NCBI GenBank assembly: GCA_027490955.1
Contig: JAIXXB010000014.1
Coordinates: 1 to 64,000 of the forward strand
From: Rhodobacter sp.
Lineage (GTDB): Bacteria; Pseudomonadota; Alphaproteobacteria; Rhodobacterales; Rhodobacteraceae
DNA length: 64,000 nt
Direction: 5' to 3'
The position numbers and the translations under genes are program-made. This document shows positions 43,935 to 53,200 of the stretch, piece by piece; position 1 is the stretch's first letter; each line of letters starts with the position of its first letter. The notes beneath the pieces are model-generated. The model was not told the DNA's origin. It saw nothing but the letters and a program-made list of their open reading frames with translations, and searched no databases.

Positions 43935-45131
43935 ATGACCGAGACCAAGGCTCGGGCCGATGGCGGCATGCCAAAAGCCCAAAATCCTGCGGCCGAAGCC
44001 AAGGCCGCCATGACAGAATTTCTGAACGCTTTCAAAGGCTTTCAGACCGATGTGACGCAATCTTTGCAACAACAGGAAGAGCGACTGACCATGCTTGATC
44101 GTAAAACTATGACCTATGGCCGCCCCGCGCTGAGCGCGGCGGCAGACGTGGATGTGCCGCATAAAAAGGCTTTTGGGGCCTATTTGCGCAGCGGCGATGA
44201 TGACGGCCTGCGCGGATTGGTGCTGGAAGGCAAGGCGATGTCCACTGCCGTTGCGGCTGACGGCGGCTATTTGGTAGACCCGCAAACCGCAGACAGCATC
44301 CGCTCGATGCTGGTCTCGACATCCTCGCTGCGCTCGATTGCCAATGTGGTGCAGGTCGATGCCACCTCTTTTGACGTGTTGGTTGACCGCAGCGAAGTGG
44401 GCAGCGGCTGGGCCACCGAAGCCGCCGCCACCAGCGAGACGGCAACCCCGCAGATCGAACGTATTGCCATCAAATTGCATGAATTGTCGGCCATGCCAAA
44501 GGCAAGCCAGCGTTTGCTTGATGACAGCGCCTTTGACGTTGAAGGCTGGCTGGCTGGCAAAATCGCCACCCGCTTTATCCGCGCCGAGGCCGCAGCCTTT
44601 ATCAGCGGCGATGGGGTGGATAAGCCGAAGGGCTTTTTGACCGCGCCAAAACTGGCCAATGGCTCATGGGCTTGGGGCAGCCTTGGCTATGTGCCCACGG
44701 GCGCTGCGGCTGATTTTGCCCCCACCAATTCGGTCGATTGCATCATCAATCTGGTCTATGCGCTGGGTGCAGATTACCGCGCCAATGCAGCCTTTGTGAT
44801 GAACAGCAAAACCGCAGGCGCTGTGCGCAAGATGAAAGATGCGGATGGGCGTTTCATGTGGTCGGACGGCTTGGCCGCATCCGAACCTGCCCGCCTGATG
44901 GGCTATCCTGTGCTGGTCTGCGAAGATATGCCTGACATCGCGGCAAATGCCTTTGCGATTGCTTTTGGCGATTTCAACGCAGGCTATACCATTGCCGAGC
45001 GTCCCGACCTGCGCATTCTGCGCGACCCGTTCAGCGCCAAGCCCAATGTGCTGTTCTATGCGAGCAAACGGGTGGGCGGCGATGTGACGGATTACGCCGC
45101 AATCAAGCTGCTGAAAATCGCTGTCTCGTAA
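43935..45131 (+). CDS. GTA major capsid protein (g5)
   Basis: A 398-residue HK97-fold capsid protein. The N-terminal 100 residues include a charged coiled coil (KAAMTEFLNAFKGFQTDVTQSLQQQEERLTMLDRK), the scaffold part expected to be cut off by g4. The shell domain follows: AADGGYLVDPQTADSIRSML, IERIAIKLHELSAMPKASQRLLDDSAFDVEGWL, then DPFSAKPNVLFYASKRVGGDVTDYAAIKLL. AGGATAACC precedes the ATG. Confidence 0.96.
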   Translation: MTETKARADGGMPKAQNPAAEAKAAMTEFLNAFKGFQTDVTQSLQQQEERLTMLDRKTMTYGRPALSAAADVDVPHKKAFGAYLRSGDDDGLRGLVLEGKAMSTAVAADGGYLVDPQTADSIRSMLVSTSSLRSIANVVQVDATSFDVLVDRSEVGSGWATEAAATSETATPQIERIAIKLHELSAMPKASQRLLDDSAFDVEGWLAGKIATRFIRAEAAAFISGDGVDKPKGFLTAPKLANGSWAWGSLGYVPTGAAADFAPTNSVDCIINLVYALGADYRANAAFVMNSKTAGAVRKMKDADGRFMWSDGLAASEPARLMGYPVLVCEDMPDIAANAFAIAFGDFNAGYTIAERPDLRILRDPFSAKPNVLFYASKRVGGDVTDYAAIKLLKIAVS

Positions 45132-45264
45132 GATGCAGTGATCGCCGCCCCCGCCGCCTGTGTGGCGGGGGCGATTTGGGCGCGCGGCTTTGGCCGTTTG
45201 GCTGCTCTCCTCCCATCTCCCCCCGCGCAGACGGCTATGCGCGCCCAAATGGGGAGGCTTTGCG

Positions 45265-45900
45265 ATGAAAGGCGACAAGATGATTTTGACCGAACTGACC
45301 CAAACCGCCAGCGCAGATCTGCCCTTGGCTGGCCTGAAGGATCATCTGCGCCTTGGCACAGCCTTTGGTGTGGATGGGCTGCAAGACGGGCTGATCGAGG
45401 CGCATTTGCGCGCCGCCCTTGCCGCGATAGAGGCACGCATTGGCAAGGCGCTGCTGACGCGCAATTTCAAACTGACCTTGCCTGATTGGCGCAGCTTGTC
45501 GGCGCAAACCTTGCCGCTGGCCCCCGTGGCGGCGGTGACCAAACTGTCGGTTTTTGATGTGTCTGGCGTGGAAATGGTGCTGGACGGCGCACGCTATGCG
45601 CTGCAAGCCGATGCGCATCGGCCCAAGATTCTGGCTGTGGGCATGCTGTTTCCCACTGTGCCCAGCGATGGGCGGATCGAGATTTTGTTTTCTGCAGGAT
45701 ATGGCGCGGCTTGGGCCTCTGTGCCTGCCGACCTGCGCCAAGCTGTGATGCTGCTGGCCGCGCAATATTACGAGACGCGCCATGACGCGGGGCCAGCCAT
45801 GCAGGGCTTTGGCCTGCCAATGGCGGTGCAAACCCTGATCGAGCGCTATCGCAACATCCGCGTTCTGGGCGGCGGTGCGGGCAAAGGGGGCGCGATATGA
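45265..45900 (+). CDS. GTA head-tail adaptor (g6)
   Basis: A 211-residue connector of the phage conserved-protein family (gp6-like). It shows LPLAGLKDHLRLGT, ALAAIEARIGKALLTRNFKLTLPDW, and a C-terminal helix set MLLAAQYYETRHDAG. ATG 45265 follows GGGGAGG; ATG 45280 is also possible. Its stop overlaps the g7 start. Confidence 0.87.
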   Translation: MKGDKMILTELTQTASADLPLAGLKDHLRLGTAFGVDGLQDGLIEAHLRAALAAIEARIGKALLTRNFKLTLPDWRSLSAQTLPLAPVAAVTKLSVFDVSGVEMVLDGARYALQADAHRPKILAVGMLFPTVPSDGRIEILFSAGYGAAWASVPADLRQAVMLLAAQYYETRHDAGPAMQGFGLPMAVQTLIERYRNIRVLGGGAGKGGAI

Positions 45901-46235
45901 GCGCGCCGCAGCTGACGCATCTGCTGGTCTTGGAACAGGCCACGCGCCTGCCAGATGGCGCGGGGGGGTTCACCACCACTTGGGCCACCCTTTGCACCCA
46001 TTGGGCGGAAATCACCTCGGGTGCGGGACGCATCACGGCGGGTGAAGAGGTCTTCGTCAGCCAAGTGCCCTATCGCATCACCCTGCGCGCAGCCCCTGTG
46101 GGCAGCGCTGCGCGCCCCCGCCCCGAACAGCGCCTGCGCCTTGGCAGCCGCATTTTCACCATTCTGGCTGTGGCCGAACGCGATGCAACGGGGCGCTATC
46201 TGGTGTGCTTTTCCCGCGAGGAGGTTCCCGCATGA
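45897..46235 (+). CDS. GTA head-tail stopper (g7)
   Basis: A 112-residue head-tail joining protein of the SPP1 gp16-like group: VLEQATRLPDGAGGFTTTWATLCTHWAEI, EEVFVSQVPYRITLRAAP and FTILAVAERDATGRYLVCFSREE. It closes the portal after packaging. ATGA overlaps link it to g6 and g8. Confidence 0.87.
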   Translation: MSAPQLTHLLVLEQATRLPDGAGGFTTTWATLCTHWAEITSGAGRITAGEEVFVSQVPYRITLRAAPVGSAARPRPEQRLRLGSRIFTILAVAERDATGRYLVCFSREEVPA

Positions 46236-46630
46236 GCTATTCCGCCAGTGCCGCGCTGCAAGCGGCGATTTTCACGCAGCTCTCCAATGCCCCCGCCCTT
46301 GCTGGCGTGCAGGTGGTTGACGCGCTGCCACCGGGCACGCCTGTGGGCAGCTTTGTTCTGCTGGGGCCAGAGGTGGCGCAGGATCAATCGGACAAAACAG
46401 GCGCAGGGGCCGAACATCGGCTTGAAATTGCGGTGATTTCCGATGCGGCAGGCTTTCTGCCCGCCAAGACCATTGCCGCCGCTGTCTGCGATGCGCTGGT
46501 TGGGGCAAATCTGACCCTTTCGGTGGGGCAGTTGGTGTCGCTGGCCTTTGTGCGCGCAACAGCGCGGCGTCTGGATGATGGAACAACGCGGCGCATTGAC
46601 CTGCAATTTCGCGCAAGGGTTGAAATCTAG
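46232..46630 (+). CDS. GTA tail terminator (g8)
   Basis: A 132-residue protein of the DUF3168 tail-completion group: SASAALQAAIFTQLSNAPAL, EHRLEIAVISDAAGF, LTLSVGQLVSLAFVRATARRLDDGTTRRIDLQFRARVE. It caps the tail tube and joins it to the head. The ATG overlaps the g7 stop. Confidence 0.87.
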   Translation: MSYSASAALQAAIFTQLSNAPALAGVQVVDALPPGTPVGSFVLLGPEVAQDQSDKTGAGAEHRLEIAVISDAAGFLPAKTIAAAVCDALVGANLTLSVGQLVSLAFVRATARRLDDGTTRRIDLQFRARVEI

Positions 46631-46708
46631 GTTTTTATACTTTTGCAACATTCTGGCAGATTTTGGCGGCATGATCTGCGCCTAAACTTGCACATATAGG
46701 AGGCTAAG

Positions 46709-47122
46709 ATGGCTGTTCAAAACGGAAAAGACCTGCTGATTAAGGTCGATATGACCGGCACAGGCGTGTTTGAAACTTTGGCAGGGCTGCGGGCCACGCG
46801 GCTGTCGCTGAACACCGAAACAGTGGATGTCACCTCGCTGGACAGCGCGGGGGGCTGGCGCGAATTGCTGGCAGGGGCGGGTATGAAAACCGCCGCCATT
46901 TCGGGCAGCGGTGTGTTTCGTGATGCCAATACCGATCTGCGCGCGCGGCAGATTTTCTTTGATGCCGAAATGCCCAATTTCCAAGTGATCGTGCCCGATT
47001 TTGGCGTGATCGAGGGCAAGTTCCAGATCACCGCGCTGGATTATGCGGGCAGCCATAATGGCGAGGCAAGCTATGAAATCGCTCTGGCCTCGGCAGGCGC
47101 GCTTACCTTCCTTGCGCTGTAA
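46709..47122 (+). CDS. GTA major tail tube protein (g9)
   Basis: A 137-residue tube protein. VQNGKDLLIKVDMTGTGVFETLAGLRATRLSLNTETVDVTSLDSAGGWRELLAGAGMKTAAISGSGVF matches the phage TP901-like tail tube family. The 78-base gap before it contains AGGAGG, giving strong translation for this abundant protein. Confidence 0.93.
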   Translation: MAVQNGKDLLIKVDMTGTGVFETLAGLRATRLSLNTETVDVTSLDSAGGWRELLAGAGMKTAAISGSGVFRDANTDLRARQIFFDAEMPNFQVIVPDFGVIEGKFQITALDYAGSHNGEASYEIALASAGALTFLAL

Positions 47123-47131
47123 GGGGGCGCG

Positions 47132-47461
47132 ATGAGCAACCCTTTTGCAGGTGAAGTGACCATCACCTTAGACGGCACGGCGCATGTGGCCAAGCTGACC
47201 CTAGGCGCGCTGGCAGAGCTAGAGGCCGCCTTGGGCGAAGACAGCCTGCTTGCGCTGGTCGAGCGGTTTGAATCGGGGCGTTTTTCCAGCCGCGATGTGC
47301 TGGCACTGGTGGTGGCGGGCCTGCGCGGGGGTGGATGGCGCGGGGCGGCAAGCGATTTGATTGCGGCCCATATTGGCGATGGCGCGGGCACTGGCCCTGT
47401 GGCCGCCGCCCGTATTGCCGCGCAGTTGCTGGCGCGGGCCTTTGCCCTGCCCGAAGGGTAA
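47132..47461 (+). CDS. GTA tail assembly chaperone (g10)
   Basis: A 109-residue GTA gp10-family protein: VTITLDGTAHVAKLTLGALAELEAALGEDSLLALVERFESGRFSSRDVLALVVAGLRGGGW. It is thought to act with g10.1 as chaperone for the tape measure. The next gene starts three bases after its stop. Confidence 0.87.
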   Translation: MSNPFAGEVTITLDGTAHVAKLTLGALAELEAALGEDSLLALVERFESGRFSSRDVLALVVAGLRGGGWRGAASDLIAAHIGDGAGTGPVAAARIAAQLLARAFALPEG

Positions 47462-47464
47462 CCG

Positions 47465-47677
47465 ATGCAGGGCATTGATTTTACAGGGCTTTTGCGCGCC
47501 GCCCTGACCCCGCCTGCGCAGGGGGGGCTTGGTGTGACGCCGCAGGTTTTCTGGGCGCTGACACCGATAGAACTGCGCCTGATGCTGGGGCGCGAGGGCG
47601 GCGGCGCGCTGATGAGTCGCGCGCGGCTGGATGAACTGACCGCCGCTTATCCCGACCAAAGGGGGACTGAACCATGA
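47465..47677 (+). CDS. GTA tail assembly chaperone partner (g10.1)
   Basis: A 70-residue protein: LLRAALTPPAQGGLGVTPQVFWALTPIELRLMLG, then MSRARLDELTAAYPD. This matches the small phage tail assembly chaperone family and corresponds to the chaperone pair of siphophages, here as a separate gene without the usual frameshift. It overlaps the g11 start (ATGA). Confidence 0.83.
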   Translation: MQGIDFTGLLRAALTPPAQGGLGVTPQVFWALTPIELRLMLGREGGGALMSRARLDELTAAYPDQRGTEP

Positions 47678-48327
47678 CACAAGTGCAAGATCTGCAAGAC
47701 CAAATCGCCGCCCTCGAAGCCTCGGCGCAGCAAACGGCGGGGGTTGTTTCGGCCTTTGACGGCGAGTTGGCCAAAATGCGCGAAAGTTTGGTCTTTACAG
47801 GGCGCGAGGTGAATGCACTGGCCAGCGGCATTGCATCAGGTCTGCGCCGCGCCTTTGATGGGGTGGTGTTTGACGGGATGAAACTGCAAGACGCGCTGCG
47901 CGGTGTGGCGCAGTCTATTTCCCAAACCGCCTATGATATTGCGATGAAGCCTGTGCAAAACGCCGTGGGCGGGGCCATTGCCAATGGGATCAATGGTCTT
48001 GTGGGCGGGTTGATGCCGTTCGAGGCGGGCGGTGTATTTGCCTCGGGCCGCGTGACGGCCTTTGCCAAAGGCGGGGTTGTGTCCAGCCCTACGGCCTTTG
48101 CGATGCGCGGCGGGGCGGGCCTGATGGGCGAGGCGGGGCCAGAGGCGATCATGCCGCTGGCGCGCGGCCCCGATGGGCGGCTGGGGGTGACAGCGCCAAG
48201 CCATGCGCGCGCGGTCACTGTGGTGATGAATATCCAAACCCCTGATGTGGCAGGGTTTCAGCGCAGTCAGGCGCAAATCGCGGCTGCGGCCCAGCGGATG
48301 CTGGCGCGCGGCCAAAAGAACCGTTGA
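47674..48327 (+). CDS. GTA tape measure protein, short (g11)
   Basis: A 217-residue tape measure protein, very short, as expected for the stubby GTA tail. An N-terminal coiled coil (VQDLQDQIAALEASAQQTAGVVSAFDGELAKMRESL) leads to a central Gly/Ala-rich part GGAIANGINGLVGGLMPFEAGGVFASGRVTAFAKGGVVSSPTAFAMRGGAGLMGEAGPEAIMPLARG, typical of tape-measure C-termini. Confidence 0.88.
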   Translation: MTQVQDLQDQIAALEASAQQTAGVVSAFDGELAKMRESLVFTGREVNALASGIASGLRRAFDGVVFDGMKLQDALRGVAQSISQTAYDIAMKPVQNAVGGAIANGINGLVGGLMPFEAGGVFASGRVTAFAKGGVVSSPTAFAMRGGAGLMGEAGPEAIMPLARGPDGRLGVTAPSHARAVTVVMNIQTPDVAGFQRSQAQIAAAAQRMLARGQKNR

Positions 48328-48339
48328 ACGGAGCGATCT

Positions 48340-48972
48340 ATGGCTTTTCACGATACCCGCTTTCCCACCAACCTGTCCTATGGCAGCCTTGGCGGCCCGC
48401 AGCGCCTGACCGAGATCATCACGCTGGCCAATGGGCACGAGGAACGATCCACCCCTTGGGCCCATGCGCGGCGCAAATATGACGCGGGCTTTGGCCTGCG
48501 CAGTTTAGAGGATTTGGAAACGCTTTTGGCCTTTTTCGAGGCGCGGCGCGGCCAATTGCATGCCTTTCGCTGGAAAGATTGGACAGATTACAAATCTTGC
48601 CCGCTGGGCACTGAGATTTCGCCCTTGGATCAGCGCCTTGGGCTGGGTGACGGGGTGCAGACCCAGTTTCAACTGACCAAACGCTATGCTTCGGGCACAG
48701 AAGACTATCTGCGCCCCATCAAAAAGCCTGTCCAAAACATGGTGCAGGTGGCGGTGGGGGGCGATCCCAAACTGCTGGGCACAGAATATGACGTTGATTA
48801 TGCCACGGGCATTGTGACATTTGCCCTTGCACCTGATATCGGGGCCGAGGTGACGGCGGGCTTTGAATTTGACGTACCCGCGCGCTTTGACAGTGATGCG
48901 GTGCAAACCTCGATTGCGGCGTTTCAGGCGGGCGAAATCCCCAATGTTCCCATCATCGAGGTGCGGGTATGA
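48340..48972 (+). CDS. GTA distal tail protein (g12, DUF2460)
   Basis: A 210-residue DUF2460 protein: FPTNLSYGSLGGPQRLTEIITLANGHEERSTPWAHARRKYDAGFG, FFEARRGQLHAFRWKDWTDYKSC, then VDYATGIVTFALAP. It forms the ring at the tail end that mounts the hub. Its stop overlaps the g13 ATG. Confidence 0.92.
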   Translation: MAFHDTRFPTNLSYGSLGGPQRLTEIITLANGHEERSTPWAHARRKYDAGFGLRSLEDLETLLAFFEARRGQLHAFRWKDWTDYKSCPLGTEISPLDQRLGLGDGVQTQFQLTKRYASGTEDYLRPIKKPVQNMVQVAVGGDPKLLGTEYDVDYATGIVTFALAPDIGAEVTAGFEFDVPARFDSDAVQTSIAAFQAGEIPNVPIIEVRV

Positions 48973-49859
48973 GCGCGCGAGACGATTTTCTGGCCCATTT
49001 GGCCAGCGGGGCAACCACCCTTGCGCGCGCATGGCTTGTGCGGCGGCGCGATGAGGTGACCTTGGGCTTTACCGACCATGACCAAGATATCTTGCTGGAC
49101 GGCATAGTGTTCAAGGCTGCAACGGGCATGGCGGCCAAGGCGCTGCAACAAACCACGGGGCTTGCGGTAGATAACACCGAGGCCATCGGCGCGCTGTCAG
49201 ATGCAGGCATTGACGAGGCCGATCTGATGGCAGGGCGGTATGATGGGGCAGAGGTCACCATTTGGTTGCTGAACTGGGCCGATCCTGCGCAAAACATCAT
49301 CGAATTTCGCGGCACCTTTGGCGAGGTGACCCGCGCAGGCGGGGCCTTTAAGGTCGATCTGCGCGCCATGACCGAAACGCTCAATACCCCGCAGGGGCGC
49401 GTTTATCAGCGCGGCTGTGATGCGGTGTTGGGCGATGCCGCCTGCAAGGTTGACCTGTCTGCCCCCGAATTTCGCACCGATATGGTGGTGCAATCGGTGG
49501 CCGATACGGGTGAGATCACCCTTACGGGCAGCTCTGCCCACCCCGAAGATTGGTTCCAACTGGGCCGCTTTGCCGCCGTTACGGGGGCGGCAGCGGGGTT
49601 GGTGGGCATGATCAAGCAAGACCGCGCTTTGGGCGGCGGCGCGCGGCGCGTGGCGCTGTGGCAGGCTTTGCCCGCAGCGCTTGCGCCCGGCGATATTGTC
49701 ACGCTAGAGGCAGGCTGCGACCGCGCCGCCGACACCTGCCGCATCAAATTCAGCAACCTATCCAATTTTCAGGGCTTTCCCCATATTCCGGGCGAAGATT
49801 GGCAAATCAGCTATCCCAATGAAAGCACGCCCAAAGATGGCGGGAGCCTGTTTAAATGA
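48969..49859 (+). CDS. GTA hub protein (g13, DUF2163), with four-Cys cluster motif
   Basis: A 296-residue DUF2163 protein. The N-terminal domain (1-145) includes TLGFTDHDQDILLDGIVFKAATG. The C-terminal BR0599-like domain has Cys150-x8-Cys159 and Cys250-x6-Cys257. The same spacing binds an iron-sulfur cluster in the lambda tail tip protein gpL, so a cluster is likely here. It assembles with g14 and g15 in the baseplate hub. Confidence 0.92.
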   Translation: MSARDDFLAHLASGATTLARAWLVRRRDEVTLGFTDHDQDILLDGIVFKAATGMAAKALQQTTGLAVDNTEAIGALSDAGIDEADLMAGRYDGAEVTIWLLNWADPAQNIIEFRGTFGEVTRAGGAFKVDLRAMTETLNTPQGRVYQRGCDAVLGDAACKVDLSAPEFRTDMVVQSVADTGEITLTGSSAHPEDWFQLGRFAAVTGAAAGLVGMIKQDRALGGGARRVALWQALPAALAPGDIVTLEAGCDRAADTCRIKFSNLSNFQGFPHIPGEDWQISYPNESTPKDGGSLFK

Positions 49860-50287
49860 GCAATATCACCGAACTGGCCCGCGCTTGGATCGGCACGCCC
49901 TATGTGCATCAGGCCTCTTGCAGGGGGGCGGGGACAGATTGCCTTGGCCTTTTGCGCGGGATTTGGCGCGCGGTTTACGGGGCAGAGCCCTGCGCCATCC
50001 CCCCCTATAGCATGGATTGGAGCGAGGCTGGCGCGCGCGAAGATTTGAAGCAGGCGGCAGATACATGGTTGATCCGCAAAGATATGTCCAATGCGGCCAT
50101 GGGCGATGTGTTGCTGTTTCGCATGCGCGCAGGCGCAGTGGCCAAGCATTTGGGCATAGCGGGCGAAATCGGCGCAAATCCGACATTCATCCATGCCTAC
50201 AGCGGACATGGCGTGATCGAAAGCCCGCTGTCTGCGCCATGGGCGCGCAAAATCGTCGCCCGCTATCAATTTCCCGCAAAGGTGTAA
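49856..50287 (+). CDS. GTA tail peptidase, NlpC/P60 type (g14)
   Basis: A 143-residue NlpC/P60 cysteine peptidase. The catalytic Cys29 lies in GAGTDCLGLLRG and the His98 in AVAKHLGIAGE; HAYSGHGVIE follows. It probably cuts peptidoglycan peptides so that DNA can cross the recipient's wall. It is coupled to g13 by ATGA. Confidence 0.92.
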   Translation: MSNITELARAWIGTPYVHQASCRGAGTDCLGLLRGIWRAVYGAEPCAIPPYSMDWSEAGAREDLKQAADTWLIRKDMSNAAMGDVLLFRMRAGAVAKHLGIAGEIGANPTFIHAYSGHGVIESPLSAPWARKIVARYQFPAKV

Positions 50288-50288
50288 C

Positions 50289-53200
50289 ATGGCAACCATT
50301 CTACTTTCGGCGGCAGGGGCGGCGCTTGGGGCGGGCTTTGGCGGCACAGTCTTGGGCCTGTCGGGCGCGGTGATTGGCCGCGCCGTGGGGGCAACCCTTG
50401 GCCAAGCGATTGACCAGCGCCTGCTGAACCAGCGCCTGATGGGGGCAGGGTCAGAGGCCGTCGAAGTGGGCAAGATCGACCGCCTGCGCCTGATGGGCGC
50501 ATCCGAAGGGGCGGGGATTGCGCGGCTTTGGGGGCGGCAGCGCATCGCGGGCCAAGTGATTTGGGCCACGCGGTTCAAAGAAACGGTGACAACGCAATCC
50601 AGCACCACAGGCGGCAGCGGCAAGGGGGGCGGGTCTGGCCAGCAAACCAGCCAAACCACGCAAACCTATAGCTATTCCGTCTCCATCGCCGTAGCGCTGT
50701 GCGAGGGGGAAATCACCCGCATCGCGCGGATCTGGGCCGATGGCAATGAAATCACGCCGCGCAGGCTGACCATGCGGGTTTACAAAGGCACGCAAAGCCA
50801 ATTGCCCGATGCCAAGATCGAGGCCGTCGAAGGCACAGGCCGCGCCCCTGCCTATCGCGGCATCGCCTATGTGGTGATCGAAGATTTGCAACTGGCCGCC
50901 TATGGCAACCGCGTGCCGCAATTGTCCTTTGAGGTGATCCGCCCCGTGGCGGGCGCAGCAGGGCAGGCGCATCCTGATCTGTCGCGCCTGATCACGGGGG
51001 TTGCGATGATTCCGGGCACGGGCGAATATGCGCTGGCCACAACGCCTGTGTTTTACGACTATGGCACAGGCGCAAAGCGCAGCGCCAACCGCCACACCAT
51101 CGCGGGCGGCACAGATTTTACCGCCTCTTTGCGCGATTTGCGCAGTGAATTGCCCCAAGCTAATGCCGTGGCCTTGGTCGTGTCATGGTTTGGCGATGAT
51201 CTGCGCGCAGCCCATTGCACCATTCGCCCCAAAGTCGAGCAAAAGCAAAAAGATGGCATGGAAATGCCGTGGCGCGTCACGGGCCTCACGCGGGCCAGCG
51301 CGCAAGAGGTGCCAAAACTGGCAGGCCGCGCCGTCTATGGCGGCACGCCCACGGATCAGTCGGTGATCGAGGCGATCAAGGCGCTGAAAAACGCGGGCAA
51401 AGAAGTGACGTTTTTGCCCTTTATCTTGATGGATCAATTGGCGGGCAATAGCCTGCCCAACCCTTACAGCGCTGATCTGGGCCAGCCTGCCTTGCCATGG
51501 CGCGGGCGCATTACGGCAAGCGTGGCGCCAGGGCGCGCGGGCAGCCCCGATGGCACGCCTGCTGCGACCACGGAAATTGATGATTTCTTTGGCACGGCAA
51601 GCCCTGCACAGTTTTCCCATACCAGCACTTCGGTCAGCTATAGCGGGCCAAACCAGTGGCGCTATCGCCGCTTTATCCTGCATTACGCCCATCTTTGCGC
51701 GGCGGCAGGGGGCGTGGACAGCTTTCTGATTGGGTCAGAAATGCGCGGGCTTACCCAATTGCGCGGCGGTGGCCATAGCTTTCCCGCCGTCACGCGCCTG
51801 CGCACGCTGGCAGGCGAGGTGCGCGCCATTCTGGGCCCAAACTGCAAAATCAGCTATGCGGCCGATTGGTCGGAATATTTTGGCGCGCTGATTGATGGCA
51901 ATGTCTATTTCCACCTTGATCCGCTGTGGAGCGATGCGAACATCGACTATATCGGCATTGATAATTACATGCCCATGGCCGATTGGCGCGATGGTGCGGC
52001 CCATACGGATGCGGCCTATGGCAGTATTCTGAACCCTGATTATCTGATCGCCAATATTGCAGGCGGCGAAGGTTTTGATTGGTATTATGCCAGCCCCGCC
52101 GCCGAGGCTGCCCAAATCCGCACCCCGATTGTGGATGCCGATTGGGGCGAGCATTGGATATATCGCTACAAAGACCTGCGCGGCTGGTGGGAGAATTTCC
52201 ATTATCCGCGCATCGGCGGGCTGCGGGCAAGCGCGCCCACCGCTTGGGTGCCGCAATCTAAACCCTTCCGCTTTACCGAATATGGCTGCGCTGCGATAGA
52301 TCGCGGGGCAAATCAGCCCAACCGCTTTTTGGATGCAAAATCCTCTGAAGGCGGCGCGCCCAAATATTCTAACGGGATGCGCGATGATGCGATGCAATTG
52401 GCCTATTTCGCCGCCCAAGCGCAGTTTTGGCAAGATGGGGCGAATAACCCAACCTCGGCCATCTATGGCGGGGCGATGCTGGATTTCGCCCGCAGCCATG
52501 CTTGGGCGTGGGATGCGCGCCCCTTTCCTGATTTTCCGCGCAATTTGGCGCTGTGGTCGGATGGGGCCAATTATGAGGCGGGCCATTGGCTGAATGGGCG
52601 TACGGGCAATCAGCCCCTTGCAGGGGTGATCGCGGAAATCGCCGCGCAAAGCGGTCTGCACCAGATCAACAGCGACGCCGCCTACGGCATTGTGCGCGGC
52701 TATGTCCTGCCCGATCCCACCACGGCCCGTGCGGCCTTGCAACCTTTGCTTCAGGCCGCAGGGGCCGAGGTGGTCGAACGCGAGGGGCTGGTGCAATTTG
52801 GCCTGCGCGCACAGGCCAAAACCTATGACATCGCCGCCGAAACCCTTGTGCGCAGCAACGAGATGGACGGCACGTTCGAGGTGACGCGCGGCGCGCTGGT
52901 GGAAGAGACGGGCCGCCTGCGGCTGGGCTATGTCGAGGCGGAAGGCGCCTATGAGGCCCGCGTGGCCGAGGCGATTTTCCCTGATCAAGGCCAATTGAAC
53001 CTTGCACAAAGCGAATTGCCCATGGTGCTGACCGAGGCAGAGGCCCGCGCATTGGCCCAGCGGTTTATGGCCGAAACGCGGATGGCGCGAGACAGCGCCC
53101 GCTTTGCCCTGCCCAAATCTTTGGCCCATATCGGCGCGGGCGACCGCGTGACGCTGGCAGGGCAAGACTATCGCATTGATCGGGTGGACAGCGCGTCCTA

